Origin: Tenodera sinensis
Lineage: Eukaryota > Arthropoda > Insecta > Mantodea > Mantidae
Length of the DNA: 64,000 nucleotides
Assembly (NCBI GenBank): GCA_030765045.1
Contig: CM060964.1
Span: 153,039,705 to 153,103,704, forward strand
Direction: 5' to 3'
Positions 1 to 10,390 of the stretch are shown here, one piece after another. Each line of letters opens with the position of its first letter. Position 1 is the stretch's first letter. Position numbers and translations under genes: made by a program. The notes beneath the pieces are model-generated. The model was not told the DNA's origin, searched no databases, and worked only from the letters and a program-made list of their open reading frames with translations.

Positions 1-1178
1 CAATGACACATTCAGCTGTCTCTGTCTTTCTGTCAGTCTTCTTTGTCTGTCTCATTGTGTCACTATGTAAAGTGGTCAACATACACACTTCATCTACCTT
101 AGTGCTAGCATGCTATCTGTGTGTCTAGATTCTGTTTGTCCCTTCATCAGTTTTTCAAGTCATTTTAGGCATTTCCTTCGCGTTCTTTCTTATGGTGCCA
201 CATCCATTTACTCCATGTGCATGTAACCAGTTATAAAGAACAGGACTAGAATACCAGTTGTCAATCCATAAGTTGTGTCCTCTATTTAGGTATTTAGTCA
301 TAACGGTTTATACTACAGCACCAGAAAATCCTAAGTCACAGTTCTCAACAATGTCTGTGGTTGCCCCTGTGTACAAAATGAAGTCCAGTATATACTCTTT
401 CTCATTATTGCAAAGCACAAAAACCTTTTCACCAAATCTATGCCTTTTGGAGGTGAACAATACCAGGCTCTCATCAATGCATAGATTTTGAAAAGGAGTG
501 AAACAAGCACTAAAACTGAGTCTCAAATGGTCAACAATAGGTTTCAGTTTATGTAGTCTGTATGTCATTGTCATTGAAATGAAGCAGTCTGAGTAGCAAA
601 AGATTTGTCTCTTGACATGTACTCTGCAAACTGGAGGGTTCTGTTGACCAGAATTCTGCATGGGTCAGTTTCTTTACCCTGGCCATCAGCATTGTAAGTC
701 CCAAGAAAATGTAAAGTTCTTCGGCTGTGGTTTCAGACCAGAACTGCAAACGGGAGTGGGGGGAGGGTGGCAGCTTCTCACAAAGAATATGATAATATCT
801 AGTAGTTTCTTTAGCAACGAGCTGCATAATTTGTAAAGAAAAAATAATTTAAAGACATCAAAATTTGATCCAAATTCACAGAAATACCTGAATTATGATT
901 ATCTAAACGTTGACTTTGTGGAACAAACTTGCCACTCGGCCATTTAAATGTAGGACTGGCAACCCGTCTTCTCTTTGTACGTGGCACGTCTTGTGGTGGT
1001 GGATCATTTTCGTCACTTTTCTGTCACTTATTTCCCTGGCATCACTATCAACACATTCACATCCACTTTCACTTTCCTGATTACTGTAATGAATATCTGA
1101 CATATCAGATGACAAAGCATCAGATTCAGCCAGTAATTCATCTTTGCGTAAAACATGCACCTGCCTGCTAGGACCAGC
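1..1178 (-). pseudogene. piggyBac-type transposase relic, running off the left edge
   Basis: This is a decayed DDE transposase of the piggyBac superfamily, which cuts and pastes DNA at TTAA sites. Reading right to left, an acidic, Ser/Asp-rich N-terminal region starts at the ATG at 1178 and runs to about 903. The catalytic-core start is at 827-549 (EELYIFLGLTMLM, FWSTEPSSL). The core continues at 661-308 (LCIDESLVLF, KRHRFGEKVFVL, DFILYTGATTDI) and then at about 300-1 (NLWIDNWYSSPVLYNWL, GCGTIRKN). The aspartates in CIDES and WIDNW match the first two catalytic positions of the family. The third would lie beyond the window start. Frameshifts near 850, 600 and 308 and stops below 180 show it is dead. 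No terminal repeat or TTAA boundary was identified at the right end. The family call rests on these motifs recalled from known piggyBac proteins. Confidence 0.85.
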
Positions 1179-2752
1179 CATGTTTTGTGCACCCATGAAT
1201 CCCCACAATCATATGACTCCACGCCAGCCTGCCACTCTCTGTGGAGTAAAATGCATATGTAAGCCTTTGTATTTTGAGCTGCAGATGCCGATATAATGCA
1301 GAGAGCTCTTAGAAACTGCTTCTTCATAATCCCAACAGATGGCAGAACATGTTCTTTTAACTCAAAGTGCGTAAAGAGATTCCCTTCAGTGTCTAATAAG
1401 GGTGGATTCTAGTGAGTAGCTCCCGCTGTTACTATTCCGGCCAATGCGCAGAGAAGTTTAAATGCCCGCCTTCTATGCAACAGCCAACACAGTGAAAGTG
1501 TTAATAGTGGTATGAGTCTTATATTTTTGTAGGATGTACACCAGAGGTGCCAAAAAGTGACATGGTGGGTCATTCTCCTCTTTTTCCCCCTCCACTCGCT
1601 TTGACTCAGTGGTGCGGTGTGGCGTGCAGGATAAAGGTGATATGGCATTGGCTAATGCAGTACGTTTGTACCCCTTTGAGTTTCACCAAATAAGAAAGTC
1701 GATGACGGGTGTTACACGTCTTGTTACAAATTTCAATTGGAATACTCCCTAGCATTCTTCTTTGCCCCCCCCCCCCCCCCCCCCCAATATGTATTGTCAC
1801 CAGTGATGTATGACTAGGAAGGGGGAAATGTAAGCACACATCAGTGACTACAAAATGAATACATGAAAAACTAAAGCTCTGGTAACTTACTCTACTGGAA
1901 ATGGCAACTTACATTACTCCATCAAATTTAAAGCAACTAAGAAAACTGATAACAGTTGGAGGCATTCCCTCCCCTTATTTTTTACTATTTTGTCTAGTAT
2001 ATTTACTACATCAGGCCATTTCCTTAGCTTTCCTTTATTTTCCATCACATTGACCTTATCTTCTGTGGTAACTACTTCAATAATAACACCTGGGAGTAAT
2101 TATGCTTTTTAATTGACTATTATCCAATCATTTGTTTAAATTTCATTTCTGCATCATGATTATGGTGAATTTGTAGGTGATGCAGTTTTGAGTTTTGCAG
2201 TATTAGGGAAAGGTTTATAATTTTGTACAAGCTGAACTATGTTGCTTCTCCAGAAAAATTTTTTATGTCATCCTAGTTAGCAAATAGCTAGGATGTACCT
2301 TATCAACTCCTGCATACTTCCTTCTTTTTACCTCTTTGAAAGAAAATATTAAATATTGAATCTGCATGTTGCCTTTAATGTTACCTTCTTTCACTGTGGT
2401 AGTGTCCTTCCATCCAGGTGATTGGTGACTGATGTCATCCTCATTGTAGAATGTGGTTGCTGTGTTATTAATATACAGATTCAATCCTGAGGATCTTGAA
2501 GGTTTATTGATTTGCAAAGGGTTAATGTATGTATCAAATAATTTCCTGGTAACAGCAGTCTTCTATTTGGATGATTTTGAAAGTCCATACTTATCAAATA
2601 TGACAAAACACTTCTCAGAAAATTATTTTTTTTTATCATATCATGTTCCTAGTTACACGAAGTTACCTAAAGGCATAGACACAAGGAAGTCTTTCCTTGG
2701 ACTAGTCAATGTATCAGGCCTTTCTGTTTGTAAAGCCCCAGCTTGTACTGGA
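1179..2752. other. non-coding stretch with a 21-base C run
   Basis: No gene or repeat family was recognised here. The only notable feature is an uninterrupted C tract at 1765-1785. Short open frames on both strands have no recognisable protein content. Confidence 0.5.
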
Positions 2753-2998
2753 TTTTTTTTTTATTAACATCCTCCAACTTGGTGTCTTATCGGACGGTGA
2801 GCAAATGAAAATGGGTAAAATTATGCTGAAATGAGTCTGAGGTCCATAGAGCTTTAAGTTATCCATCATTTGTCTTCTCAGAATAAGGGAAAACCTCTGT
2901 AAAAAAGTCTTATCCGGATAACTCACCCTAAGCAAGATTAGAACTCGCGACCTCTTGGACGTGAGGCAGACATGCTACCACCATGCTACAGAGGCGGG
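2753..2998 (-). mobile_element. SINE-1 copy A, tRNA-derived, flanked by 14-bp target duplications
   Basis: This 246-bp insertion has a tRNA-like head at its right end (minus strand) with a B-box-like GAGTTCTAATC and a GCCCGCCTC start. The body matches 19669-19915 and 42175-42419, and a T run at the left end is the poly(A) tail in antisense. The direct repeat CAGCTTGTACTGGA flanks it at 2739-2752 and 2999-3012, which proves insertion by target-primed reverse transcription. The SINE would be transcribed by Pol III and mobilised by a partner LINE. Confidence 0.9.
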
Positions 2999-3299
2999 CA
3001 GCTTGTACTGGAGTCCAAGTATATACATGACATAGGTAGGGAGGTTATCCAGGGAAAGGATGGGACCCCACCATCCTGGTCCAGGAAGAAGCCACGTGTC
3101 CACTACCAAAATGGTGCAGCTTTAATTGCAATTGCAGAGAGGAACCCTTTAAAACCACTTCTGCAATGGAGGCACATTCACAGTTTCCTGGATCAGCTCG
3201 AACAGCTTTGCAACATGTAAACAATGCAGGACTTCTTGCATGAACAGCAGCTGAAAAGCAACATATGACAAACTGTTACAGACTGTTTTGTCTTGCATT

Positions 3300-3871
3300 T
3301 GCAGAGGAAAATGCTAACTGTGACTGAAATAACATACTTTCAGGCGAAGTGACATTTTCTTCCAAGTGTAAGGAAAAGGTGATAGTCTCCCATCCAAAAC
3401 TTTACTGATATATGCAAAATACTTGGCTTCACAATTTCATCACAGTCATGTATCTGTATCTTCCTTGGACTGGATATCAGGGGACAGTCTATGATTATTG
3501 TGGAAGCTTGATGATACACTGAACAGTCAGCAATGTACAGTAAGAATATTTTAATTCACTCTTTGGGGATGAGATATCCCGATGAAATTGTTGAATTCGT
3601 ACAGGATAATCATCCTGTCCACACATGTTGAAAGGTTTCAAATTAGTTCTCAGAGAGGAAGGCTATCAGAAAGATAGACTGGCCTTCCTGTTCACCAGAT
3701 TTGAATGCTATTGAAAATATGTGGACGAAGATGAAAAGGAATTTCCCTGCAGATGCACGAAGGATCAGAGATGGGTTATGGACACAAATTCATGTGGGAT
3801 GTTATAGCTTCCCAGCCATGTTACTGCAGGGATTTAATTTCATCTATGTCTTGAACACTGAGGGCAGTTAA
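3300..3871 (+). pseudogene. Tc1-like transposase C-terminal relic
   Basis: In plus frames the stretch reads PWTGYQGTVYDYCG, then IVEFVQDNHPVHTC, then KIDWPSCSPDLNAIENMWTK. These are hallmark blocks of Tc1-like DDE transposases: the second aspartate in the QDN-HPVH block and the SPDLNPIE-W block. The last part is open to a TAA at 3869-3871, but frameshifts near 3470 and 3630 break it upstream. No terminal inverted repeats were found. Only about the last half of the protein is recognisable. It is a dead fragment with no likely function. Confidence 0.8.
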
Positions 3872-4301
3872 ACCTTCTGAGGGTTCATACACCCTATATT
3901 TCTTTTGTTTGGTTGTATGTTTTAATTTAAGAAGATAGTTTTTCATTTATTTCTTTAGTTATTTAAAAGGAGTGTTTTAGTAATTATGTTTGTATGTGCA
4001 TAGGTGTGCCTAAAAATTCAAATGCCAGAGTTATATTAATGCAGTATAATCTTCTTCATATTCAGTCATAAAATTAACAACATAAAAAAAAGAACTAATC
4101 CAATATCTGAACAGCTGAGCTTTCAAGCACAATCAGAGCCGTGAGCCTTCTTGACCTCTCAGCCACTGTACATTGTATCAAACTTATAAGGCGACCATTG
4201 TGTTTACAGCAAACCACTGACCATTCCTGCCTGTACGTTGTGAACACACTTGTTATGAAGGTACACAAAGCACAAGAAATCCTCAGGAATCTGAGGGTGA
4301 G

Positions 4302-4336
4302 TTTTTTTTTTTTTTTGGGGGGGGGGGGGGGGGGGG
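4302..4336. repeat. T15-G20 homopolymer junction
   Basis: A run of 15 T (4302-4316) passes directly into 20 G (4317-4336). It is simple sequence with no known element around it. Nothing else was recognised between 3872 and 4809. Confidence 0.9.
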
Positions 4337-4809
4337 CTTTACATGGCTGTACAAAAGCTTGTCATTTTACTTGCTAGTTCCCTGGAAATCACTATTTTTA
4401 ACTGGTTCTTCTTATCATCCAAAGCAGAATGAATTTCTTCCACACTTTGGGTACAGACTAAGATTGTAATTATTACTATTACATTCACAGTTTTCATTTT
4501 TAACATTTATTTGGTGTCTATTGCTTAAATTTATCTCCATTTTTTATTTTACTTCTATTAATGTTCACTTACAAATAACTTGCTCATTGTCTGTTAGGAC
4601 AGCACCAAAAGTATTGTCTGCTTTATCCTGTTAACTAAAATATCCTGTTGTATTATAATTGACCTGTTACATATAATGTGCTTCCTAATTTGGTTGCATC
4701 CAGAAATGCAGAATATCTTATGTCTTCTCAGAAATTTCTATTCAGCACTAATATAGCTTTAATATATGAGGTTATAAATTTGTGTGTGTGGGGGATGGGG
4801 TGAGTGTGC

Positions 4810-5185
4810 ATGTTCATTTTTATTTATTTCTTTAACGGTAGTGCAGGATGTCGCTCCTATCCTGCAAGCCTTTAGCCCCTGATTACCATTTCTCTTTGCT
4901 TTATTAAAGATTTTCCTAATCTTCCTTTCTTTCAACTCTTCATGGGTCCACCATCTCATTTTCTTTCGCTCAGACTGTGTTGTTAAAGGGCAATTATCAT
5001 GCTGACATTCCAGGGTTGCCTCTTGCAGTGAGAAAGCCATCCTATCTATCTATACCATTGATGGATTAAATTCTCCCCAGTTGCCTTTGAGTATTGCTAG
5101 ACCTGCCTTATATGACATCCAGTCAATTCTCCTTGAATTCCTAAAGAAATTCTCCATATCCATCACATCAGCCATAATTTCATAA
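4810..5185 (-). pseudogene. LINE fragment, endonuclease-to-RT linker, inverted relative to the next piece
   Basis: On the minus strand the reading gives FFRNSRRIDWMSYKAGL, then ERKKMRWWTHEELKE with KIRKIFNKAKRNGN. This resembles the NPR-TDW and PWW-EL-LR motifs between endonuclease and reverse transcriptase of Jockey/RTE-like non-LTR retrotransposons. One stop lies near 5045 and there is no catalytic domain. It abuts a plus-strand piece of later LINE sequence, an arrangement expected from twin priming. Confidence 0.65.
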
Positions 5186-5189
5186 TAAT

Positions 5190-5565
5190 AATTCCCGTCA
5201 TAACACCAATTACTACAACTTACAAACCAATATTAACAGCACACTGAATGGATTGGATAAATGGTTTACTGCAATGAAATGGACCTAAATAAAGCAAAAA
5301 TTATTATTCTAAAATTTAAAGGTTCTGTAAATGCAAATTCTGGGTGATAAAATGTAGGAAATGAAATGGCCAAAACATTCAGCAAAATATTAGAAATACA
5401 CATAGATGAGAATTTAAAATGGAATGCACATATTCAACACAGAACTAAGAAACTCAACACAGCATGCTTTAATGTGATGTATCTAAACATATAATGGATA
5501 CAAAAACAAGCTTTGCTTGTGCATTCTGTTTGCCGTGGATGCATGTGATATTACCATGGGTTCAG
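5190..5565 (+). pseudogene. LINE fragment, C-terminal end of reverse transcriptase
   Basis: The plus strand reads LNGLDKWF-type sequence, then KTFSKILEIHIDENLKWNAH with IQHRTKKLNTACFNVMYL. This is the thumb-proximal segment of non-LTR reverse transcriptases (LGI-ID--L-W--HI). Stops and frameshifts are present. With the inverted piece at 4810-5185 it probably derives from one insertion event, with the internal RT core lost. Confidence 0.7.
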
Positions 5566-5587
5566 TTACCTTGTGTTTCTTTAGAAA

Positions 5588-5899
5588 TTGATACATGAAT
5601 CCTATTACTGTGCTAGAGTTACTGTTGCATCATTTTCAAGACGTGATTTTTCTTTGGGAGTAATAAGTTCGGAAGAAATTACAATTAGCCAACTCATTAA
5701 TTTGTTAGAAACAAATCCTACAGGTTTTGGTGTTATTCTGGAAACATCTCTAGATGTAAACACCGAAGGAGAAAACGAAGATAGTGGCAGTTGTGACAAT
5801 TCATCTTCATTCTCACAATCAGCGTGTGATATTTACTCTGCAATCACAACTAGTATAACAGAACCAGGTTCGAATCCTGTGTTGGAATCCAGTGACTAA
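5588..5899 (+). CDS. unrecognised open reading frame, 103 codons
   Basis: An ATG-started frame encodes a Ser/Thr/Glu-rich polypeptide with an acidic stretch around residues 55-75 (NTEGENEDSGSCDNSSS). It has no family resemblance I can name. It might be the N-terminal part of a dead transposase, since acidic Ser-rich starts are common there, or chance. There are no splice sites or flanking motifs to support a host exon. Confidence 0.2.
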   Translation: MIHESYYCARVTVASFSRRDFSLGVISSEEITISQLINLLETNPTGFGVILETSLDVNTEGENEDSGSCDNSSSFSQSACDIYSAITTSITEPGSNPVLESSD

Positions 5900-6086
5900 T
5901 AATACAGACTGATCTCCAACAAAGTCCACTAGTTCTAGTTATGTTTGCAATCCACAGAAAAAAGAGAAAGACAATATTAGCATTAAGTATAAAAGAGACG
6001 TTAAATGAAAGGTGGGAAGAAACGTAGTTCATTAACCAATGTGCATAGCAGATTTCAGTTGGTAACGTCAGCAAGGCAACACACAC

Positions 6087-6256
6087 ACCTTTTTCTAAAA
6101 TTGCTTTTTTTAATTCAGGGTGCCTCAAAACATATATTTCAGGTGAAATCTCGACATTTCTGGGTCAAATACGATACTTCCCCTATATATTACACATAGT
6201 AGAGAAAGTACAAAGCACCCCCCCAAAAAAAAAAAAAACATTTTTAGAAAAAGAGC
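6087..6256. mobile_element. short palindromic element inside CA/TG microsatellite
   Basis: The left arm (CCTTTTTCTAAAATTGC, T run, CAGGGTGCCTC) is the reverse complement of the right arm (GCACCCCCCC, A run, CATTTTTAGAAAAAG). CA repeats lie on the left and TG repeats on the right. The inner unit beginning GCCTCAAAACATATATTTC recurs at 7070, 20255 (inverted) and 19405 (inverted). It looks like a MITE or fold-back end, but no target duplication can be set because of the microsatellite. Confidence 0.5.
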
Positions 6257-6265
6257 TGTGTGTGT

Positions 6266-6303
<38 letters not shown>

Positions 6304-6360
6304 GTGTGTGCGCATGTGTGCGTGTGCGGGGGTGGGCACAGGCGTGTGCGCATGTACGTG
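6257..6360. repeat. (TG)n microsatellite
   Basis: TG repeats with TCTG and CGTG interruptions occupy this stretch. A matching GT-rich tract occupies the equivalent position in the second repeat-X copy at 20287-20460. Confidence 0.9.
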
Positions 6361-7052
6361 TAAACAGCATAACTCAAAAGCAAAAGGTTGGTTAAAAACC
6401 AAAGTTGCTATGTAAGGTTAATATCTTTTAAGGATGCAACATGAAGATTTTGAAGAAAATTCCTCCACACTAAACTACCCCTTACATGAAAAATTTTTTA
6501 AAAATTTTGATTTTCTCAAAAATTGGTCTAACGATTTTGATTAAAAGGCCATATGTGTAAGATATTTTTATGGCAAATGAAATGTATATTTTGAATTTTC
6601 TGGCTATAGCCCACGTAGTCCTGTTTACTCTTGATGTCTTTTGCATAATTGGTAAACTGTAAGAGATAGACCAAATCTTACTATATAAAAAGTGTAGATC
6701 TCGTTAAAACACACAACTTATGTCCAAATTAATTTTTTTCTCGAGTGAACCATTTTGGAGACATTCCTTATTATTTGTGTGAGTTTTGCAATACTTATAC
6801 TTTTCTCAAATGGAGCCTCGCTATTCACTTTTTTGTATCTTGGCTGTGCAAAGTGCCTTCATATAGCAACCACTTTTAAAAACTTTGACCACCACTCAAA
6901 GCCTACTGTATTCCCATATTCCCTTTGTACCTACAAGAAAATTAGATAATTTCTGGAAATGTTTATCTCGACTAACATGAAGAAGATAGAGGAATAAGAA
7001 TTTGTAAGAATAGTTAGTACAAGAGTAGAAAGAGTCATGTGAGTGCAACATG
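6361..7052 (+). repeat. repeat X, copy 1
   Basis: This stretch is colinear with about 20465-21485 once the SINE at 20519-20859 is removed. Shared landmarks are CATAACTCAAAAGC, GGATGC..ATGAAGATTTTG, AACTACCCCTTACATG, ATTTTGATTAAAA, CATAAGAGATAGA-like text and GAGTGCAAC. It has no coding potential. A derivative of its AACTACCC-TTACATGG segment is amplified in tandem at 22.8-23.8 kb. Confidence 0.8.
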
Positions 7053-7064
7053 TCCAATTTTTTT

Positions 7065-7175
7065 TATTCAGGGGGCCTCAAAACATATATTTCCGGTGAA
7101 ATCTTGACAAAACTTTTGGATAGAATACAGTATTTCAACTTCTTACTATATGTAGTAGAGAAAGTAAAAATGCAG
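7065..7175 (+). repeat. GCCTCAAAACATATATTTCC repeat unit, copy 2
   Basis: This stretch is a direct repeat of 6118-6210. It begins GGGGGCCTCAAAAC, passes through GGTGAAATCTTGAC and ends GTAGTAGAGAAAGTAAAAA. Two further copies lie inverted near 20165-20255 and 19315-19405. Confidence 0.7.
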
Positions 7176-8155
7176 TTATTTATTCATTACCAAATCTCAT
7201 ATTTGCGATTCCAGGACATGGTTAAATATTTATGGTTAGATATTGTATGTACAATGGAACGATCCTCCAAGTTCATTGTTTCTGTCTCCAAACAAGTGTG
7301 AGAATATGTGAAGAATAGTATGAAAATGACCGATTATTTGTTGTGCATGGTGCCAAACGAACCTGTGTTTTAATCACTTCAGTCACTTCTGCTTTGCTTT
7401 CATCCCTGCAAGATACTAGCCGGGACAGTCGTCTGTGTATTTGCAGTGCGGACGTGCAGGTAAGAGATGTCCAGCTCCTGATGTTTCACTGTTTTGACCC
7501 AACATATTCCAGGTTCAATTTCGGGTGCTTCAGGTTGAAAACAGCAGCTCATTTTTGGAACAGGAGCTTCTTATAGCACACAGATGACACAGTAAAAGTT
7601 TCAAGGTGTTTGCAGTGTGAGCTTATTGATAGGTCCCTTGTTCAAGAATTTATGGATGATACAATATCACAAGAACTAAACTAGAAAACACTAGCATCAA
7701 CATAAATGGAATCACTGTTTTTACAACACAAATTAACAGAATAGGGTATTCAGGATATGGGAGGATGGAAAAGTAGGGTTGCTGACAGAAGAGGAAAGTG
7801 ATGTTAAAGATAAATAGGGATCCAAAGAACAAAGAAATCTGAAACCACACACTGTATGACAAAACAAAGCAAGTGGGGTAAGAATCTGTTTTGAAGGAGG
7901 AAAGGGAGTGGGATAATAATTGATAATGAATCTGTAACAATGAAGTGAATAACTATAAACTTGAATTGGTAATCAGAGTGGGAAAAGGTAAGGGTAAATT
8001 TAAAAAGTTAGATATTAAAAAAATTAAAAAAGAAAATATAGAAAGTTGAAGAATTAATAGGTAATATAAATGTGAGTCAAAAATAACAGTATAATACTAG
8101 AAAATTAAGGTGATAAGAATATTGGAAAGAAGTAGTATGAACATTTGAGTAGAAC
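7176..8155. other. no recognisable feature
   Basis: The stretch is AT-rich with small open frames on both strands (for example plus 7343-7576) that carry no motif I can identify. Confidence 0.5.
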
Positions 8156-8247
8156 AGAGCTGACCCAAACTACGGTCTATGGGCCATATCTGGCATGCCA
8201 AAGCTTCTTCTGTGACCTGCATGAACTGGTTCAATATAGAAACACTA
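8156..8247 (+). mobile_element. possible hAT-type 5' terminus
   Basis: The text CAGAGCTGACCCAAACTACG followed by GTCTATGGGCC has the form of terminal repeats of hAT-Charlie-like elements (CAG-G-T--CCAAACT--GG----GGGCC). No matching 3' terminus was found. The following MITE may have inserted into the element. Confidence 0.4.
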
Positions 8248-8461
8248 TAGTGCTTTTCAAATGAGAAGAGTTCTGATCTGCAGCCAATAAGATATGTTTA
8301 CATGCACAGCGTTGCAAGCTCATTACACCCACTCTTCATATTTCCTGGCGTGTGTCAAGCCCCACTGAAGGGGAAAGCAATATGACAACACAGCAGGATA
8401 CTGATTGGTTACCAGCCTGGAGACGCTCAAGGACAAACTCCTTCCCATTTGAAAAGCACAG
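8248..8461 (+). mobile_element. TA-flanked MITE, copy 1
   Basis: The terminal inverted repeats are about 22 bp, GTGCTTTTCAAATGAGAAG against the complement of CTTCCCATTTGAAAAGCAC, with TA on both sides. The body matches 29658-29883 in opposite orientation, sharing GCGTTGCAAGCTCATTAC and AGGACAAACTCC. It encodes no protein and is non-autonomous. The TA target points to the Tc1/mariner superfamily. Confidence 0.8.
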
Positions 8462-8484
8462 TAAAAGAACAAGGCTACGCAAAT

Positions 8485-9388
8485 CAGGGTTGCCAACTCG
8501 TACGATAATTATGGGGGCATACAATAATTTTACGATGGTTGTCAACCCGTATGATAATTATGGGGGTGTACGATAATTTGAATGTATGATAGTTCGATAT
8601 CGGGGAAATATCATTTTCACTGGTTTGTCACACCAGCGAAATGAACTTATTACAAATAACACCACTTTTGTCCTCATTGTCTGTCTCCACCCCATAGCTA
8701 CTCCTTTATCCTCTTATTGCCAGTGTGGCCAGGTCTGATAATCTCAAAGAAGAAGGCACTGTTCAGAAAATTGACGATCAATGTAGAAAACTCGGAATAC
8801 GTGCTATTCCGTGTGAAATAAAGAACATGCCTGAACCTGACAGTTTCTGGAGTGCTGTTAAACATATGTCACCTTGGTGGAAATACTGATTTCAAAGAAC
8901 TAGCAGCCTTTGCATTATCAGCGGTTTCCTTGCCTCACAGAAGCACTTCTTGAGAAAGAGTTTTTTTTCTAAACTGGGTTTAATAAAAACCAAAATTAGA
9001 AACAGATAGGCACTAGATACGGTAAATGAACTCATTTTGTCGTCTCAACTTATGAAAGAACGTGGTAGATCTTAAAATCTGCAAGTCACCGAGAAGATGT
9101 TAAGGTTTATCTCAACAACAAATTTGTGCAATGCTGCAACGGTTGAGGAAGCTGAACTTTCAGATGAATAGTGCGAGAAACATAAGTGCTAAAGTTGTAA
9201 TACTCGTTGAGGTCATCAATCTTGTAAGTGGATATAATAAACATCATTACTCTTATATTTTCATAAGTATTATAATGATATTTTTATTGTTGTAGCGTTT
9301 GCTTTATGATGTACGATAATTTTGAATGCAAATCTGTAATTTTGAATGGCTGGTACGATAATTTTACTTTTAAATGTTGGCAACCCTG
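8485..9388 (+). mobile_element. hAT transposon relic with terminal repeats and 8-bp target duplication
   Basis: The element starts CAGGGTTGCCAAC and ends GTTGGCAACCCTG, flanked by ACGCAAAT (8477-8484) and ACTCAAAT (9389-9396), an 8-bp target duplication with one mismatch. Inside, plus frames read FKELAAFALSAVSLPHRS, then ERVFSKLGLIKTKIRN, then LDTVNELILSSQLMKERG. This is the hAT C-terminal dimerisation domain. Several frameshifts and stops are present. The rest of the transposase is missing, so this is an internally deleted, dead copy. GATAATT-rich subterminal repeats occur at both ends. Confidence 0.88.
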
Positions 9389-9639
9389 ACTCAAATGTTT
9401 TCCTTAAAAATGTAAGTTCAAATAATATCAAGGAATATCAAGCAGTTTTGGACATCCTTGCTCAGCAGTGGATAGTGAAAATAGATGATGCATTGCAAAG
9501 TTTTCAAGTGCACCCTTCCTTGGGCAGCAGCCAAGGATATCTCCGTTATGTACCAGTATCCACTGAAACCTTCCCTGACTGGAGAGTGCCTGCACTTTCT
9601 CACTGAATTTACTTGTGTAGTAGAATTCCAATAACTAAA

Positions 9640-9860
9640 AAATGCCTTCAAAGAGGTACAAAATTGATGCAGAGTGCAAAAATATAAAGAATTATGGCTC
9701 TCTAACTATTTTGTTAAACACCGTGTTAACAAAGTGCTGTGCATGATTTGTAACGATGTGATTGCAATAATGAAGGCATATAATATAAAAAGACATCAGA
9801 CTGTTACTGATAAGGTTTGTAATCATAATAATGTATATTTGGGAACAGTACACATGACAT
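9640..9860 (+). pseudogene. hAT transposase N-terminal BED-like finger fragment
   Basis: Plus frames give KRYKIDAECKN, then LWLSNYFVKHRVNKVLCMIC with NDVIAIMKAYNIKRHQT. The C-x2-C followed by a YN-KRH block is typical of the zinc finger at the start of hAT proteins related to domesticated ZBED/EPM2AIP1-like genes. One frameshift is needed near 9675. No downstream catalytic region follows, because a SINE and then a gypsy element do. It may once have belonged with another hAT piece nearby, but this cannot be shown. Confidence 0.7.
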
Positions 9861-9969
9861 AACCCTTATATAGCAAGTTCAGCAGGGTGTAGTAAGATAA
9901 GAAAGAGGTGGAAACCAAACAGCAGGAGAGATCATAACATTTTACATGGGAGGAAAACAAAAATATTAG

Positions 9970-10192
9970 GTTAGCACGCTCGCCTACCACCTAGGCAGCC
10001 CGGGTTCGATCCCAGGGACCCGCATGTGGTATTCGTGGTGGACGAAGTGGCGTCAGGGCGGGTTTTCTCCGGATGCTCCAGTTTCCCCCGCCATGTCATT
10101 CCACCGGTGCTCCATCTTCATTCCATGTGTCATTAGTGTCACTGCCTGCGGTGCCGTGGTAGTAAAAGCGTGCGTTAAACACTACAACAACA
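9970..10192 (+). mobile_element. SINE-4, 5'-truncated tRNA-derived SINE with (CAA)n tail
   Basis: The insert begins inside the tRNA head (GTTAGCACGCTCGCC), has a canonical B box GGGTTCGATCCC, then a body with GGGTTTTCTCCGGATGCTCC, and ends in ACAACAACAACA. The 13-bp direct repeat ACAAAAATATTAG flanks it (9957-9969 and 10193-10205). The (CAA)n tail matches the tails of the RNase H-bearing LINEs at 17080, 24090 and 38455, so that LINE is a plausible partner. Confidence 0.9.
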
Positions 10193-10390
10193 ACAAAAAT
10201 ATTAGTAGACATTGGCAACTCAATGCTTATAATATTTTATAATAAAATTTTCATAATGAGGACAACATTAGCCCTTAGAGAATAAATTGCAAATGAAGCC
10301 ACATAACTATACAATAGGAACAATACTGTACTTATGAGAACACCAGTTACTGCTAATCACACTTTCTCTTATCAGTTAGCATAGCGGTAA

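Noticed and set aside
6125..6383. Minus-strand frames rich in His-Thr repeats
   Set aside because: They are translations of the TG microsatellite at 6257-6360.
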